A stretch of 64,000 bases of DNA from Magnetovibrio sp. (lineage in GTDB: Bacteria > Pseudomonadota > Alphaproteobacteria > Rhodospirillales > Magnetovibrionaceae). This document shows, in pieces, positions 1 to 8,767 of this stretch; the stretch's first letter is position 1, and the number at the start of each line of letters is the position of its first letter. The stretch covers positions 1-64,000 of the forward strand of contig JANQJR010000048.1 in the NCBI GenBank assembly GCA_028281525.1, given 5' to 3'. Under the pieces are notes generated by a model. It made no database searches, was not told where the DNA came from, and saw nothing but the letters and a program-made list of their open reading frames with translations. Made by a program: the position numbers and the translations under genes.

Positions 1-894
1 TGGATCGAGCAGTTGGCGCGCATCCCGGTGGAAATCGATGTGGCCTCGGAATTCCGCTATCGCGACGCGCCGTTACCCGAAGGCGGCGCGGCGCTGTTCG
101 TGTCCCAATCGGGGGAAACGGCGGATACCTTGGCCGCGCTTCGCCATGCCCGCGAACAGGGTCAGCACATCCTGTCCATCGTCAACGTGCCGGACAGCAC
201 CATCGCGCGCGAAAGCGACGCAACGCTTCTGACCTACGCCGGGCCCGAAGTCGGCGTGGCCTCCACCAAGGCCTTCACCACCCAGTTGGTGGTGCTGGCG
301 TGCTTGGCCGTGGCCATGGGCCGGGCCAAAGGCACCATCGAACACGATTGTGAAAGCCGCTTGATGGAGGCATTGGTCGAGGTGCCCGCGCGTGCGGCGG
401 AAGTGCTGAACCATGACGAACGGCTCAAGGAGCTGGCCCACGAAGTTTCCGAGGCGCGCGACGTTCTCTATCTGGGGCGCGGCACCAACTTCCCCATCGC
501 CATGGAAGGGGCGCTCAAGCTCAAGGAAATCACCTACATTCACGCCGAAGGTTACGCGGCGGGGGAAATGAAGCACGGCCCCATCGCGCTGATCGACGAA
601 GACGTGCCGGTGATCGTCATCGCACCGACCGACGCCTTGTTCGAAAAGACCGCGTCCAACATGCAGGAGGTCATCGCGCGCGGTGGGCGCGTGATTTTCC
701 TCTCCGACGAACCGGGGGCGGAAAAGCTCGGCGAATTGGCGGCGGCGACCATTGCGCTGCCCCAGGTCGATCCCTTTGTCGCGCCGATCCTCTACGCCAT
801 CCCTGTGCAATTGCTGGCCTACAACACCGCCGTGATCAAGGGCACCGATGTGGATCAGCCGCGCAACCTGGCGAAGTCCGTTACGGTGGAGTGA
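1..894 (+). CDS. glmS: Glutamine--fructose-6-phosphate aminotransferase, C-terminal part (partial)
   Basis: This is the 3' end of glmS; the start lies before the window and the reading frame is open from base 1. GlmS makes glucosamine-6-phosphate from fructose-6-phosphate and glutamine in the cytoplasm, the first step to UDP-GlcNAc for peptidoglycan and LPS. The visible part holds the two SIS sugar-phosphate isomerase domains, including the phosphate loop SQSGETADTL, the segment GPEVGVASTKAFT, GRGTNFPIAMEGALKLKEI, and the typical end DQPRNLAKSVTVE. The N-terminal glutaminase domain is outside the window. The stop codon TGA overlaps the ATG of the next gene by one base, so the two are probably co-translated. 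Confidence 0.97.
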   Translation, partial: WIEQLARIPVEIDVASEFRYRDAPLPEGGAALFVSQSGETADTLAALRHAREQGQHILSIVNVPDSTIARESDATLLTYAGPEVGVASTKAFTTQLVVLACLAVAMGRAKGTIEHDCESRLMEALVEVPARAAEVLNHDERLKELAHEVSEARDVLYLGRGTNFPIAMEGALKLKEITYIHAEGYAAGEMKHGPIALIDEDVPVIVIAPTDALFEKTASNMQEVIARGGRVIFLSDEPGAEKLGELAAATIALPQVDPFVAPILYAIPVQLLAYNTAVIKGTDVDQPRNLAKSVTVE

Positions 895-1175
895 TGGGGC
901 GGGTCATTCTGAAGGGCTATATGGTCGTTCCCCGGCCCGACTTGGCCGTGGTTTTGGCCGCGCTGCCTGAGCACATTGAACGCACCCGGGCGGAAGAAGG
1001 CTGCCTCTTCTTCGACGTGACGCAGGATTCAGACGATGAAACCAAGTTTCACGTTCACGAGGAGTTTCGCTCTGAAGCCGATTTCGATTTGCATCAACGA
1101 CGGACCCAAGCCTCGCGCTGGGCGGAAACGACCAAAAACGCAGCCCGTCACTATCGCGTGCTTACACCTGAGTAA
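894..1175 (+). CDS. ABM-domain (antibiotic biosynthesis monooxygenase-like) small protein
   Basis: A protein of about 93 residues with the ferredoxin-like ABM fold seen in quinol monooxygenases and heme-degrading enzymes. Family signs are the early GxVILKGYM-type strand, EGCLFFDVTQD, and the HVHEEFRSEADFDLHQ segment followed by a C-terminal helix and strand. The true substrate is unknown; many members are orphan cofactor-free monooxygenases. The ATG at 894 overlaps the glmS stop, and a GTG at 891 is an alternative start. Tight coupling to glmS suggests shared transcription but not a shared pathway. Family call good, function open. Confidence 0.75.
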   Translation: MGRVILKGYMVVPRPDLAVVLAALPEHIERTRAEEGCLFFDVTQDSDDETKFHVHEEFRSEADFDLHQRRTQASRWAETTKNAARHYRVLTPE

Positions 1176-1198
1176 GCATTGCGCGTTATTCTAACGCC

Positions 1199-1447
1199 AT
1201 GGGCAGCTTCGTTTATGTCTTGGGCAGCACCGGCGCAGGTGGTCCGCGCACCTATGTGGGGTGGACTAAGGACCTGGATGCGCGTCTGGAAACCCACAAT
1301 TCCGGTAAGGGTGCAAAATCCACGCGCGGACGCACATGGCGACTTTTGTACGCGGAACGTTATGTGAACCGCAAAGAGGCCATGAGCCGCGAATGGCATC
1401 TCAAACGGGACCGCAAATTGCGCAAAATGCTGCTCGGTACCCTGTAA
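1199..1447 (+). CDS. GIY-YIG nuclease-superfamily protein (UPF0213 type)
   Basis: An 82-residue single-domain GIY-YIG protein. The first motif appears as FVYVLGS and the second as TYVGWTKDLDARLETHNSGKG, followed by the family segment TRGRTWRLLYAERYVNRKEAMSREWHLKRDRKLRK. The general layout of small UPF0213/YhbQ-like proteins is kept, including the conserved Arg and Glu. These stand-alone domains are widespread and their biological role is poorly defined; nuclease activity has been shown for some. It starts 24 bases after the ABM-domain gene on the same strand, so it may belong to the glmS transcript. No signal peptide or membrane segment. Confidence 0.85.
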   Translation: MGSFVYVLGSTGAGGPRTYVGWTKDLDARLETHNSGKGAKSTRGRTWRLLYAERYVNRKEAMSREWHLKRDRKLRKMLLGTL

Positions 1448-1460
1448 CCTGCAAATGGAC

Positions 1461-1491
1461 AAAAAAAGACGCGTTGGCGAACCAACGCGTC
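1461..1491 (-). terminator. Rho-independent terminator, minus strand
   Basis: A perfect 10-bp inverted repeat (GACGCGTTGG, loop CGAA, CCAACGCGTC, 1468-1491). On the minus strand it is followed by seven T residues (1467-1461). It would stop transcripts coming from the cytochrome c gene, which ends at 1669, or a shorter RNA starting near 1640. There is no T tract on the plus side, so it is one-directional. Confidence 0.8.
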
Positions 1492-1656
1492 GAAGTTTGC
1501 AAGGGGGGCAAGGCCCTGGTGGGGACCTTGCCGATGAAACCGTTAAATACCTTAACTGTTACGCACGTTAGGGCTTCCAGGGACTGGAAGGTCAAACATA
1601 AAGGCGTGCCTTTTTTGAGAGAAACGCGCTTTAAGCATCTGATAAATAAAGAGTAT

Positions 1657-1671
1657 TGAGAATTATTCTCA
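1657..1671. promoter_or_regulatory. Fur-box-like palindrome
   Basis: TGAGAATTATTCTCA is an almost perfect palindrome within an AT-rich stretch and resembles classical Fur boxes. It overlaps the stop codon of the cytochrome c gene instead of lying in front of an annotated gene. A minus-strand -10-like TATTTA lies just downstream (1648-1643), but no good -35 box is visible. The site could control a short minus-strand RNA ending at the terminator at 1461. Regulator assignment is inferred from the motif only. Confidence 0.35.
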
Positions 1672-2097
1672 TTTATTGAGCCGCTCTTGGCGGGCTTGGT
1701 TTTCCGGGCTCCAACGGCTCTTGATGTAGCTCAACACCGCCCAGATTTCACGGTCGGACAGGGTGTCGCCGAAGCCCGGCATGCCGCTTTGAAACCCAGG
1801 TGGCGCGATGCCGGCGCCGCCCAGTTTGGTGTAGTCGAACAACAACTGATCGCTGTGATGCCACGTGTGCCCGGTGTCGTCATGGGGCGGGGCGGGCAAG
1901 GTGCCGTCTTCTTGGACGGTGCGCCAATTGGGTTGGCCTTCCAGGTTGAGGCCGTGGCAGGCCGCGCAGTTCTCGACGTATACCGTTTTGCCCAGGGCGA
2001 CCGCTTCGCCGTTTGTTGCATCCGCGCTGTCCAGGTCGCTGCAGGCGGACAGGATCAGGGTGGCTGCGCCGATCAGAAGGATTGTTCTAGCGCCCAT
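1669..2097 (-). CDS. Class I cytochrome c lipoprotein
   Basis: A 142-residue mono-haem cytochrome c. A short N-terminal signal ends in the lipobox LSAC, so the protein is probably lipid-anchored on the periplasmic side. The haem-binding motif is CAACH, and the likely distal ligand is the methionine in the [10 protein letters not shown] segment, followed by the usual C-terminal helix [14 protein letters not shown]. The ATG at 2097 is chosen because it places the signal peptide at the N-terminus; it overlaps the end of the upstream gene by 11 bases. It probably carries electrons in the periplasm, perhaps linked to metal or sulfur stress with its Spy-like partner. Confidence 0.85.
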   Translation of the reverse strand: MGARTILLIGAATLILSACSDLDSADATNGEAVALGKTVYVENCAACHGLNLEGQPNWRTVQEDGTLPAPPHDDTGHTWHHSDQLLFDYTKLGGAGIAPPGFQSGMPGFGDTLSDREIWAVLSYIKSRWSPENQARQERLNK

Positions 2098-2650
2098 GGT
2101 GGTGGCCTTTTGTGTCCATGTCGCTGCCATGTTGATCTTGGCCGTAGCCGCGAAGCTCGTCATAACGCGCGATTTGGTCTTTGCTCAACAGGGGGCGGGT
2201 GCGCAGATGGGCATTCAGGTGTACGGCGCGCAATTCTCCCTTGGCCATGCCGATGCGTCTGGTCAGCAGGCGCACCAGTTCCGGGTTTACGGTGGCGTGC
2301 GCGAACATCGAATCCAGTTGCTGTTCCAATTGCACGATTTCCCGGCCCAAAGCTTGAGCCCGGGCGCGCATGTCGTCTTCGATCCGTTTGAGCCTCGTGC
2401 GGGTTTCAGCGCTTAAATGCAACTCATCCGCCAATTGGCGCAGGTGCGTCGGACCAGGGAAGTGGTTCAACTCCGCCGTTTTGGCGTAACCGAGTCCCAA
2501 GCCTTGCAGGTATCCTTCGATGTCATCCGCCGACATGGCCTTTATGGTGCGGTGTTGCTGACTGGCGTATGGCTGGCCTGGGGATCCAGCGTGAGCGGTT
2601 ACAGAGAAGAGGGCGATGCCCGCTGTCAATGCGATCAGCTTAGCCTTCAT
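2087..2650 (-). CDS. Spy/CpxP-like periplasmic protein with His-rich tail
   Basis: A 187-residue exported protein with a clear Sec signal ([21 protein letters not shown]). The mature part is mostly charged helix: [18 protein letters not shown], then a heptad-like region with [10 protein letters not shown], then [22 protein letters not shown]. This is the pattern of the Spy/CpxP/CnrR-type periplasmic chaperone or metal-sensor group, and [15 protein letters not shown] matches the usual last helix. The C-terminus is His-rich (GHHHGR), which fits metal binding. It overlaps and probably is co-transcribed with the cytochrome c gene. Family call is moderate and the ligand unknown. Confidence 0.65.
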   Translation of the reverse strand: MKAKLIALTAGIALFSVTAHAGSPGQPYASQQHRTIKAMSADDIEGYLQGLGLGYAKTAELNHFPGPTHLRQLADELHLSAETRTRLKRIEDDMRARAQALGREIVQLEQQLDSMFAHATVNPELVRLLTRRIGMAKGELRAVHLNAHLRTRPLLSKDQIARYDELRGYGQDQHGSDMDTKGHHHGR

Positions 2651-2825
2651 GGGGTGGCCCCTTATTCAGAGTCGAGAGGCAAAAGCCTAAGCCTTTCCCA
2701 ACGGGAAGGTCAACGCGTGCGCACACGGGCTGTGCGAGGATCTGGGCGGTTAACAGGCCCCTTGCGCGGAGCTATACTGCGCCCCAAATCTGACTGTGCT
2801 CATTTCACCTCCCCGGAGATATTAC

Positions 2826-4277
2826 ATGGATTTAAAAAACGCCGCCTTGTTCCGCCAGCAAGCCTATATCGGTGGGGCGTGGGTGGACGCCGATAGCGGC
2901 ATGACTTTCGACGTCACCAATCCCGCCAACGGCGAGGTTTTGGGAACGGTGCCGCAAATGGGCCGGGCGGAGACCGCGCGCGCGATCAAGGCCGCCGAAG
3001 CGGCCTTGCCCCAGTGGCGGACCAAGACGGCGAAGGAACGCGCAGCGATCTTGCGCAAATGGTATGAGTTGATTTTGTCCGCTCAGGACGATCTGGCGAA
3101 GCTGATGACGGCGGAGCAAGGCAAGCCTCTGGCGGAGTCCATGGGCGAGGTTGCGTACGGCGCGTCCTTCATCGAATGGTTCGCGGAAGAAGGCAAGCGG
3201 CTATACGGCGAATACATTCCCACCCATGCGGCCGACAAGCGCATCCAGGTGATCAAGCAGCCCATCGGCGTGGTGGCGTCGATCACACCCTGGAATTTTC
3301 CCAATGCCATGATCACGCGAAAGTGTGCGCCCGCCATGGCGGCGGGCTGCACCGTGGTCGCCAAGCCCGCCGAAGACACGCCGTTTTCCGCACTGGCCTT
3401 GGCCGAATTGGCGGACCGCGCAGGCGTCCCCAAGGGCGTGTTCAACGTGGTCACCGGCGTGCCCGCCGAAATCGGCCAAGAGATCACGTCCAATCCGGCG
3501 GTGCGCAAGGTGTCGTTCACCGGCTCCACCGCCGTGGGTAAGCTGTTGATGAAGCAATGCGCTGACACGGTCAAAAAGGTCTCTCTGGAACTGGGTGGCA
3601 ACGCGCCGTTCATCGTGTTCGACGACGCCGACCTGGACGCGGCCGTGGCCGGCGTGATGGCGTCGAAATACCGCAACACCGGTCAGACCTGCGTGTGCGC
3701 CAACCGCATCTATGTGCAGGACGGCGTCTACGATGCGTTCGCCGAGAAGATGGCCCAAGCGGTGGGCGAACTGAAAGTCGGCTCCGGGTTCGAGGACGGC
3801 GTGGCTCAAGGACCGCTGATCAACGAACAAGCCATCGAAAAAGTCGAACGTCTGGTGGCGGATGCTGTGGGCCATGGCGCCAAGATCAAGGTCGGCGGCG
3901 CGCGCCATGAGTTGGGCGGCACATTTTATACGCCCACGATCTTGACCGATGTCACCAATGAGATGGCCTGTGCGACGGAAGAAATATTCGGTCCCGTGGC
4001 GCCACTTTATCGGTTTACGGATGAAGCGGACGTGATCGAAAAAGCCAACAATACCCAGTATGGCTTGGCGGCGTATTTCTATGCCCGCGACATCGGGCGG
4101 GTCTACCGTGTCGCCGAAGCCTTGGAATACGGTATCGTCGGCATCAACGAAGGCATCATCTCCACCGAAGTTGCGCCGTTCGGCGGTGTCAAGGAATCAG
4201 GCCTCGGCCGCGAAGGCGGCAAATACGGCATCGAGGAATTCGTCGAGGTCAAATACCTCTGCCTTGGTGGTATTTAG
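2826..4277 (+). CDS. gabD: NAD(P)+-dependent succinate-semialdehyde dehydrogenase
   Basis: A 483-residue aldehyde dehydrogenase that matches GabD: it oxidises succinate semialdehyde to succinate, the last step of the GABA shunt. Visible motifs are the cofactor-site segment TPWNFPNAMITRKCAPAM, the GSTAVGK turn, the general-base glutamate in VSLELGGNAPF, the catalytic cysteine in NTGQTCVCANR, and the C-terminal FGGVKESGLGREGG. The ATG at 2826 is chosen because it follows a GGAG Shine-Dalgarno by 7 bases and fits the family N-terminus; an in-frame start at 2796 lacks that support. The second Cys near the catalytic one (CVC) is normal for GabD and can be redox-regulated. Confidence 0.93.
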   Translation: MDLKNAALFRQQAYIGGAWVDADSGMTFDVTNPANGEVLGTVPQMGRAETARAIKAAEAALPQWRTKTAKERAAILRKWYELILSAQDDLAKLMTAEQGKPLAESMGEVAYGASFIEWFAEEGKRLYGEYIPTHAADKRIQVIKQPIGVVASITPWNFPNAMITRKCAPAMAAGCTVVAKPAEDTPFSALALAELADRAGVPKGVFNVVTGVPAEIGQEITSNPAVRKVSFTGSTAVGKLLMKQCADTVKKVSLELGGNAPFIVFDDADLDAAVAGVMASKYRNTGQTCVCANRIYVQDGVYDAFAEKMAQAVGELKVGSGFEDGVAQGPLINEQAIEKVERLVADAVGHGAKIKVGGARHELGGTFYTPTILTDVTNEMACATEEIFGPVAPLYRFTDEADVIEKANNTQYGLAAYFYARDIGRVYRVAEALEYGIVGINEGIISTEVAPFGGVKESGLGREGGKYGIEEFVEVKYLCLGGI

Positions 4278-4308
4278 GGGCGGTATCTGAAAAGAAAGCG
4301 ATTGGTTT

Positions 4309-5676
4309 ATGTCTGAATTCGATTATGACCTGATCACCATCGGCGCGGGCTCGGGCGGGGTGCGCTCATCGCGTATGGCGGCGCGCACCGGCGCGCGTGT
4401 GGCGGTGGTGGAGGAAAGCCGCGCCGGTGGCACTTGCGTGATGCGCGGCTGCGTGCCCAAAAAATTGTTGGTGTTCGGCTCCCACTTCGCCCACGACTTC
4501 GGCGACGCGCGCGGTTTCGGCTGGCATGTGGATGAGCCCAGTTTCGATTGGGGCGAGCTGATCGCCAACAAGAACGCGGAGCTGGATCGCCTGGAAGGCA
4601 TCTACCAACGTATCTTGCGCGAGAACAAGGTCGACCTGATCGAAGGACGCGGCGTCGTCACCGGCCCCCATTCCGTCGAAGTGAACGGCAAGACGTACAC
4701 GGCAGAGCGCATCTTGATCGCCACCGGTTCGTGGCCGCACCTGCCGGATGTGCCGGGGATCGAACATGCCATCACGTCGAACGAAGCGCTGGATTTGCAA
4801 GAGCTGCCGGACCGCATCGTGATCGTCGGCGGCGGTTACATCGCGGTGGAATTCGCGGGTCTGTTCAACGCGCTGGGCGTGGACGTGAGCATCATCATCC
4901 GCGCGGGCAACATCTTGCGCGGGTTCGATGAAGACATCCGCGACACCTTGGCCGACGAAATGGAAAAGGCCGGGATCACCATTCACCGCGAATGCCAGGT
5001 GCGTTCCATTGAAAAGCAAGGCGATATCTATTCCTTGCGCCTGCACGGCACCGAGACCATCGAATGCGATACAGTGTTTTACGCCACGGGCCGCACCGCC
5101 AACACCAAGGGCATCGGCCTGGAAGAGGTGGGCGTGAAACTCTCAGAACGTGGCGGCGTGATCGTGGATGAATATTTTCAAACCTCCGTTCCGTCCGTCT
5201 TCGCATTGGGTGATGTGATCGAGCGCATCCAGTTGACGCCGGTCGCCATCAATGAGGGCATGGCCTTCGTCGCCAGCCAGTTCGAAGGCCGCCCCACGCC
5301 CATGGACTACACCAATGTGCCGGCGGCCGTGTTCAGCCAACCGCCGGTGGGCACCGTGGGTTTGATGGAGGCCGAGGCCCGTCAAAACGGCGATGTGGAC
5401 ATTTACATGTCGCGCTTTCGGCCGATGAAGCACACCCTGTCGGGACGCAACGCGCACGCCATGATGAAGCTGGTGGTGGACTCAGAAAGCCAACGGGTGG
5501 TGGGCTGCCACATGGTCGGCGATGACGCGCCGGAGATCGTGCAGGGCTTCGCCGTGGCGCTCAAATGCGGTGCGACCAAGCAGCAATTCGACGCCACGGT
5601 CGGTATTCACCCGACCTCGGCGGAGGAATTCGTCACCATGCGCGAAAAGGTGCCGGAGACCGATGAAGAGTGCTAA
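4309..5676 (+). CDS. gor: Glutathione-disulfide reductase
   Basis: A 455-residue FAD-dependent class I disulfide reductase. The N-terminal FAD site is DLITIGAGSGGVRSSRMAA, the redox-active disulfide is CVMRGC in GGTCVMRGCVPKK, the NADPH Rossmann motif is IVIVGGGYIAVEFAG, and the FAD-binding ALGDV segment is present. The C-terminal His-Glu pair is in GIHPTSAEEFVTM. The cysteine spacing (C-X4-C) and the MRGCVPKK segment point to glutathione reductase over lipoamide dehydrogenase. It recycles cytoplasmic GSH with NADPH. It follows gabD by 31 bases on the same strand and may be co-transcribed. Confidence 0.92.
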   Translation: MSEFDYDLITIGAGSGGVRSSRMAARTGARVAVVEESRAGGTCVMRGCVPKKLLVFGSHFAHDFGDARGFGWHVDEPSFDWGELIANKNAELDRLEGIYQRILRENKVDLIEGRGVVTGPHSVEVNGKTYTAERILIATGSWPHLPDVPGIEHAITSNEALDLQELPDRIVIVGGGYIAVEFAGLFNALGVDVSIIIRAGNILRGFDEDIRDTLADEMEKAGITIHRECQVRSIEKQGDIYSLRLHGTETIECDTVFYATGRTANTKGIGLEEVGVKLSERGGVIVDEYFQTSVPSVFALGDVIERIQLTPVAINEGMAFVASQFEGRPTPMDYTNVPAAVFSQPPVGTVGLMEAEARQNGDVDIYMSRFRPMKHTLSGRNAHAMMKLVVDSESQRVVGCHMVGDDAPEIVQGFAVALKCGATKQQFDATVGIHPTSAEEFVTMREKVPETDEEC

Positions 5677-5841
5677 TGGCTTGATATTTCTTCTCAGGCG
5701 TTGATTTCCGGCGCTTTGGCCGGGAAAATAGGGTGGAAAAGTGAACCAAAGCGGGGTATCACCCTGCATTCTGCCTTTAGGACCTCCCCGGTTTCAGCAA
5801 GGCATGTGATAAAAAGCTGAACGAACAAAAGGATTTCCGAT

Positions 5842-7215
5842 ATGTCGGAAAAATGGACACCCGCAAGCTGGCGTAGCAAAACAGGACTGCAGATGCCGAC
5901 GTACCCTGATGCGGCGGCGCTCGAAGACGTGGAACAGCGCCTGGGCGTGTTCCCGCCACTGGCGTCCGCCGGTGAAGCGCGCAAACTGAAAAGCAAACTG
6001 GCCGACGTGGCCTGCGGCAAGGGGTTCTTGCTGCAAGGCGGCGATTGCGCGGAAAGCTTTGCGGAATTCCATCCCGATACGTTGCGCGACACGTTGCGGG
6101 TGCTGTTACAGATGGCGATCGTGCTGACCTTCGGCGCGGGCATGCCGGTGGTTAAGGTCGGGCGCATGGCCGGTCAGTTCGCCAAGCCCCGTTCCGCCGA
6201 CACCGAAACCATCGATGGCGTGGAACTGCCGTCGTACCGCGGTGACATGGTCAACGGCATGGAGTTCACCGAAGAAGCTCGCGTGCCGGACCCGGAACGC
6301 TTGGTGCAGGCCTACAACCAGTCCGCCGCGACGTTGAACTTCCTGCGCGCCCTGACCCAGGGCGGTTACGCCGACTTGCACAAGGTGCAGCGCTGGAACC
6401 TAGGGTTCGTCAAGGACAGCCCCTTGGGCGAGCGTTACGCCGACATGGCGTCGCGCATCCAGGAATCGCTCGATTTCATGGCGGCTTGCGGCATGACGTC
6501 CCAGACCACCAAGCAGATCCGCGAGACCTCGTTCTTCACGTCGCACGAGGCGCTGCTGCTGAACTACGAGCAATCGATGACCCGCGTCGATTCCATTTCC
6601 GGCAACTGGTACAACACCTCTGCCCACATGCTGTGGATCGGGGAACGCACCCGCCAGTTGGACGGCGCGCATGTGGAATTCTTCAAAGGCATCCACAATC
6701 CCATCGGCTGCAAAGTCGGCCCGAGTATGGAGCCCGACGAGTTGATCCGCCTGATCGACGCCTTGAACCCGGACAATGAACACGGCCGCCTGACCTTGAT
6801 CACCCGCATGGGCGCGGAAAAGATCGGCAACGTTCTGCCGGGCCTGATCCGCGCGGTGGAACGCGAAGGCCGCTGCGTGGTGTGGTCGTGCGATCCGATG
6901 CATTCCAACACCGTCAGCGCAGGTGGTTACAAGACCCGCCATGTGGATGCGATCCTGGCGGAGGTCAAAGCTTTCTTCCAGGTGCACAAGTCCGAAGGCA
7001 GCCACGCCGGCGGCGTGCATTTCGAAATGACCGGCAAGGACGTCACCGAATGCGTCGGCGGCGGTCAGGCAATCAAGGAAGCGGACCTGTCAGAACGCTA
7101 TCACACCCACTGCGATCCGCGCCTGAACGCGACCCAGGCTCTGGAACTGGCGTTTCTCTTGGCGGAGCAACTCAAGGAAGATCGCATGGCCGAACAGGTT
7201 CGCGTTGCGGGCTAA
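5842..7215 (+). CDS. 3-deoxy-7-phosphoheptulonate synthase, class II
   Basis: A 457-residue class II DAHP synthase (plant/Mycobacterium AroG type), catalysing PEP plus erythrose-4-phosphate to DAHP, the entry to the shikimate pathway. Diagnostic segments are [14 protein letters not shown] near residue 12, [57 protein letters not shown] and CDPMHSNTV. Metal-binding Cys, His, Glu and Asp residues sit in these motifs. The ATG at 5842 follows AAAGGA with good spacing. A 165-base gap separates it from gor, so it probably has its own promoter, and a strong terminator follows. Confidence 0.95.
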   Translation: MSEKWTPASWRSKTGLQMPTYPDAAALEDVEQRLGVFPPLASAGEARKLKSKLADVACGKGFLLQGGDCAESFAEFHPDTLRDTLRVLLQMAIVLTFGAGMPVVKVGRMAGQFAKPRSADTETIDGVELPSYRGDMVNGMEFTEEARVPDPERLVQAYNQSAATLNFLRALTQGGYADLHKVQRWNLGFVKDSPLGERYADMASRIQESLDFMAACGMTSQTTKQIRETSFFTSHEALLLNYEQSMTRVDSISGNWYNTSAHMLWIGERTRQLDGAHVEFFKGIHNPIGCKVGPSMEPDELIRLIDALNPDNEHGRLTLITRMGAEKIGNVLPGLIRAVEREGRCVVWSCDPMHSNTVSAGGYKTRHVDAILAEVKAFFQVHKSEGSHAGGVHFEMTGKDVTECVGGGQAIKEADLSERYHTHCDPRLNATQALELAFLLAEQLKEDRMAEQVRVAG

Positions 7216-7240
7216 GCGTGCCAGTCCGATAAACACAAAA

Positions 7241-7268
7241 GGCGCCGGGGTATCCCCGGCGCCTTTTT
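7241..7268 (+). terminator. Rho-independent terminator after DAHP synthase
   Basis: A 10-bp perfect stem (GGCGCCGGGG, loop TAT, CCCCGGCGCC) followed by TTTTT. An A-rich stretch on the other side means it may also serve the convergent TPR gene on the minus strand. Confidence 0.92.
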
Positions 7269-7302
7269 GTTTGTGCACCGTCTCATAGATGAGCGCCACG
7301 AT

Positions 7303-8616
7303 CTACCTGTTGAGAATGGCATCGGCGCGCGCTTTAAGCTCTTTGCTTTCATCGGACCGTCCGGTGCTGTCGAGCAATAGGGCGTAATTCCTCAGGGTCA
7401 GGGCAACATCAGGGTGATTTGCCCCCTGCGTTTTTTCCCTGAGCACCAGTGTGCGTTTGTAGAACGCTTCTGCGTCGCCGAAGCGTTTCTGGGCATGGTA
7501 GGTTAAGGCGAGATTGTCATGAGAAGTCACAACTTCAGAATGATGGGGCCCAAAGGCGTTTGTGTTGATGTCCAAGGCTCTTGATAAGGCCTGCTCAGCT
7601 TCCTTGAACCGTTTCTGCCTGAAGTAAAACGCTCCGAGATTATTAAAGGCCACACCTACATCACCATGATTAGGGGAAAGGCTTTTTTCCAGACTCGCAA
7701 TGGCTTGCTTGTACAGTGCTTCGGCTTCCGCATAACGTCCTTGGCGCTGATACAGATCGGCTAAATTTTGGCGGCTGATGGCTACGTCCGGATGGTCGTC
7801 ACCGAGGGACGTCTTCAGCACCTCCAAGGCACGTTTGTTCAAGGCCTCAGCTTCGTCATATTGGCCGAGTTCTTTTTGAACCTTAGCGAGTGCGTTTTGG
7901 GTATTGCCCGTATTCGGGTGCTCTGGACCCGAGGTCTCGGTGATGATTTTTAAGGCCCGGTCATAAAGTCGTACTGCATCACTGTAACGGCCCCGGGCGG
8001 CATAAATCTCTGCGAGGCGCGTACCGGTCAATCCAACGGCGAAATGGTTGGGGCCCAAAAATTTTTCTTTAAGGTGCAGCGCACGGGCATAAAGGCGTTC
8101 CGCTGCGTACAGATGAAGCTGTTGACCATAAATGTATGCGAGATTTTCCAGGGCTACGGAGAGGTGGTAAACATCGTCGCCTTGTGGTTCGCCCCACATC
8201 TTGATGGCGTTGGCATAGAGGATCTCAGCTTCGTCAAAACGCCCCTGGTCGAAATACAGTTCGGCAAGGCCGCTCATGGAACCCGCAGCATCAACAGGGT
8301 CCCCGGTTTTTATGTGGATCGCCAAGATTTGTTTATAAATTGGTTCGGCTTCGTCGTAACGCTCTTGAGTACGGTAAAGCGATGCAAGATTGTGGAGCGC
8401 CACCAGAGTGTCCGGATGCTCGGGACCAAACTCTTTCTTGGCTAGGTCAACGGCTTTCTGCGCAAAGGGAAGCGCCTCCGCGTAATGTTTCTGTTGGTAC
8501 AACTCATCAAAACGATTGTAGACGTCCATAAAAGTGGCTGACTGGGCGAAGACCATTGTCGGCCACAGCAGCACACCCAAAAGACACCCGATTTCCCAAA
8601 ATCTTTGAGTGACCAT
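7303..8616 (-). CDS. Exported tetratricopeptide-repeat protein
   Basis: A 437-residue protein with a Sec-type signal (about residues 1-25, ending VFAQS) and a long array of TPR units of the kinesin-light-chain type (about 42 residues per repeat). Repeated cores such as YDEAEALNKRALEVL, YAEAEALYKQAIASLE and FKEAEQALSRALDI are visible from about residue 30 to 430. It is probably a periplasmic protein-interaction scaffold. It lies 150 bases downstream of the MBOAT gene on the same strand and shares that region's lower GC content, so it may belong to the same acquired block. No enzymatic motif seen. Confidence 0.85.
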   Translation of the reverse strand: MVTQRFWEIGCLLGVLLWPTMVFAQSATFMDVYNRFDELYQQKHYAEALPFAQKAVDLAKKEFGPEHPDTLVALHNLASLYRTQERYDEAEPIYKQILAIHIKTGDPVDAAGSMSGLAELYFDQGRFDEAEILYANAIKMWGEPQGDDVYHLSVALENLAYIYGQQLHLYAAERLYARALHLKEKFLGPNHFAVGLTGTRLAEIYAARGRYSDAVRLYDRALKIITETSGPEHPNTGNTQNALAKVQKELGQYDEAEALNKRALEVLKTSLGDDHPDVAISRQNLADLYQRQGRYAEAEALYKQAIASLEKSLSPNHGDVGVAFNNLGAFYFRQKRFKEAEQALSRALDINTNAFGPHHSEVVTSHDNLALTYHAQKRFGDAEAFYKRTLVLREKTQGANHPDVALTLRNYALLLDSTGRSDESKELKARADAILNR

Positions 8617-8767
8617 TATTCCCCTCCCGGTCGATTTCCGAAATGGTCGCCAGAAGCTGTACTATAGATTTGAGTTCAACAAAAGGGGGGCGCATCCGTC
8701 TTGAACGGGTGCGGTTCTTTTATGTCTGCTTACCGTTCCCGGAGAATGTTGGATATGAATCCATCGC

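Noticed and set aside
1336-1659. A 107-codon plus-strand frame overlapping the GIY-YIG gene
   Set aside because: Runs out of frame through the GIY-YIG domain and a terminator hairpin; no family features.
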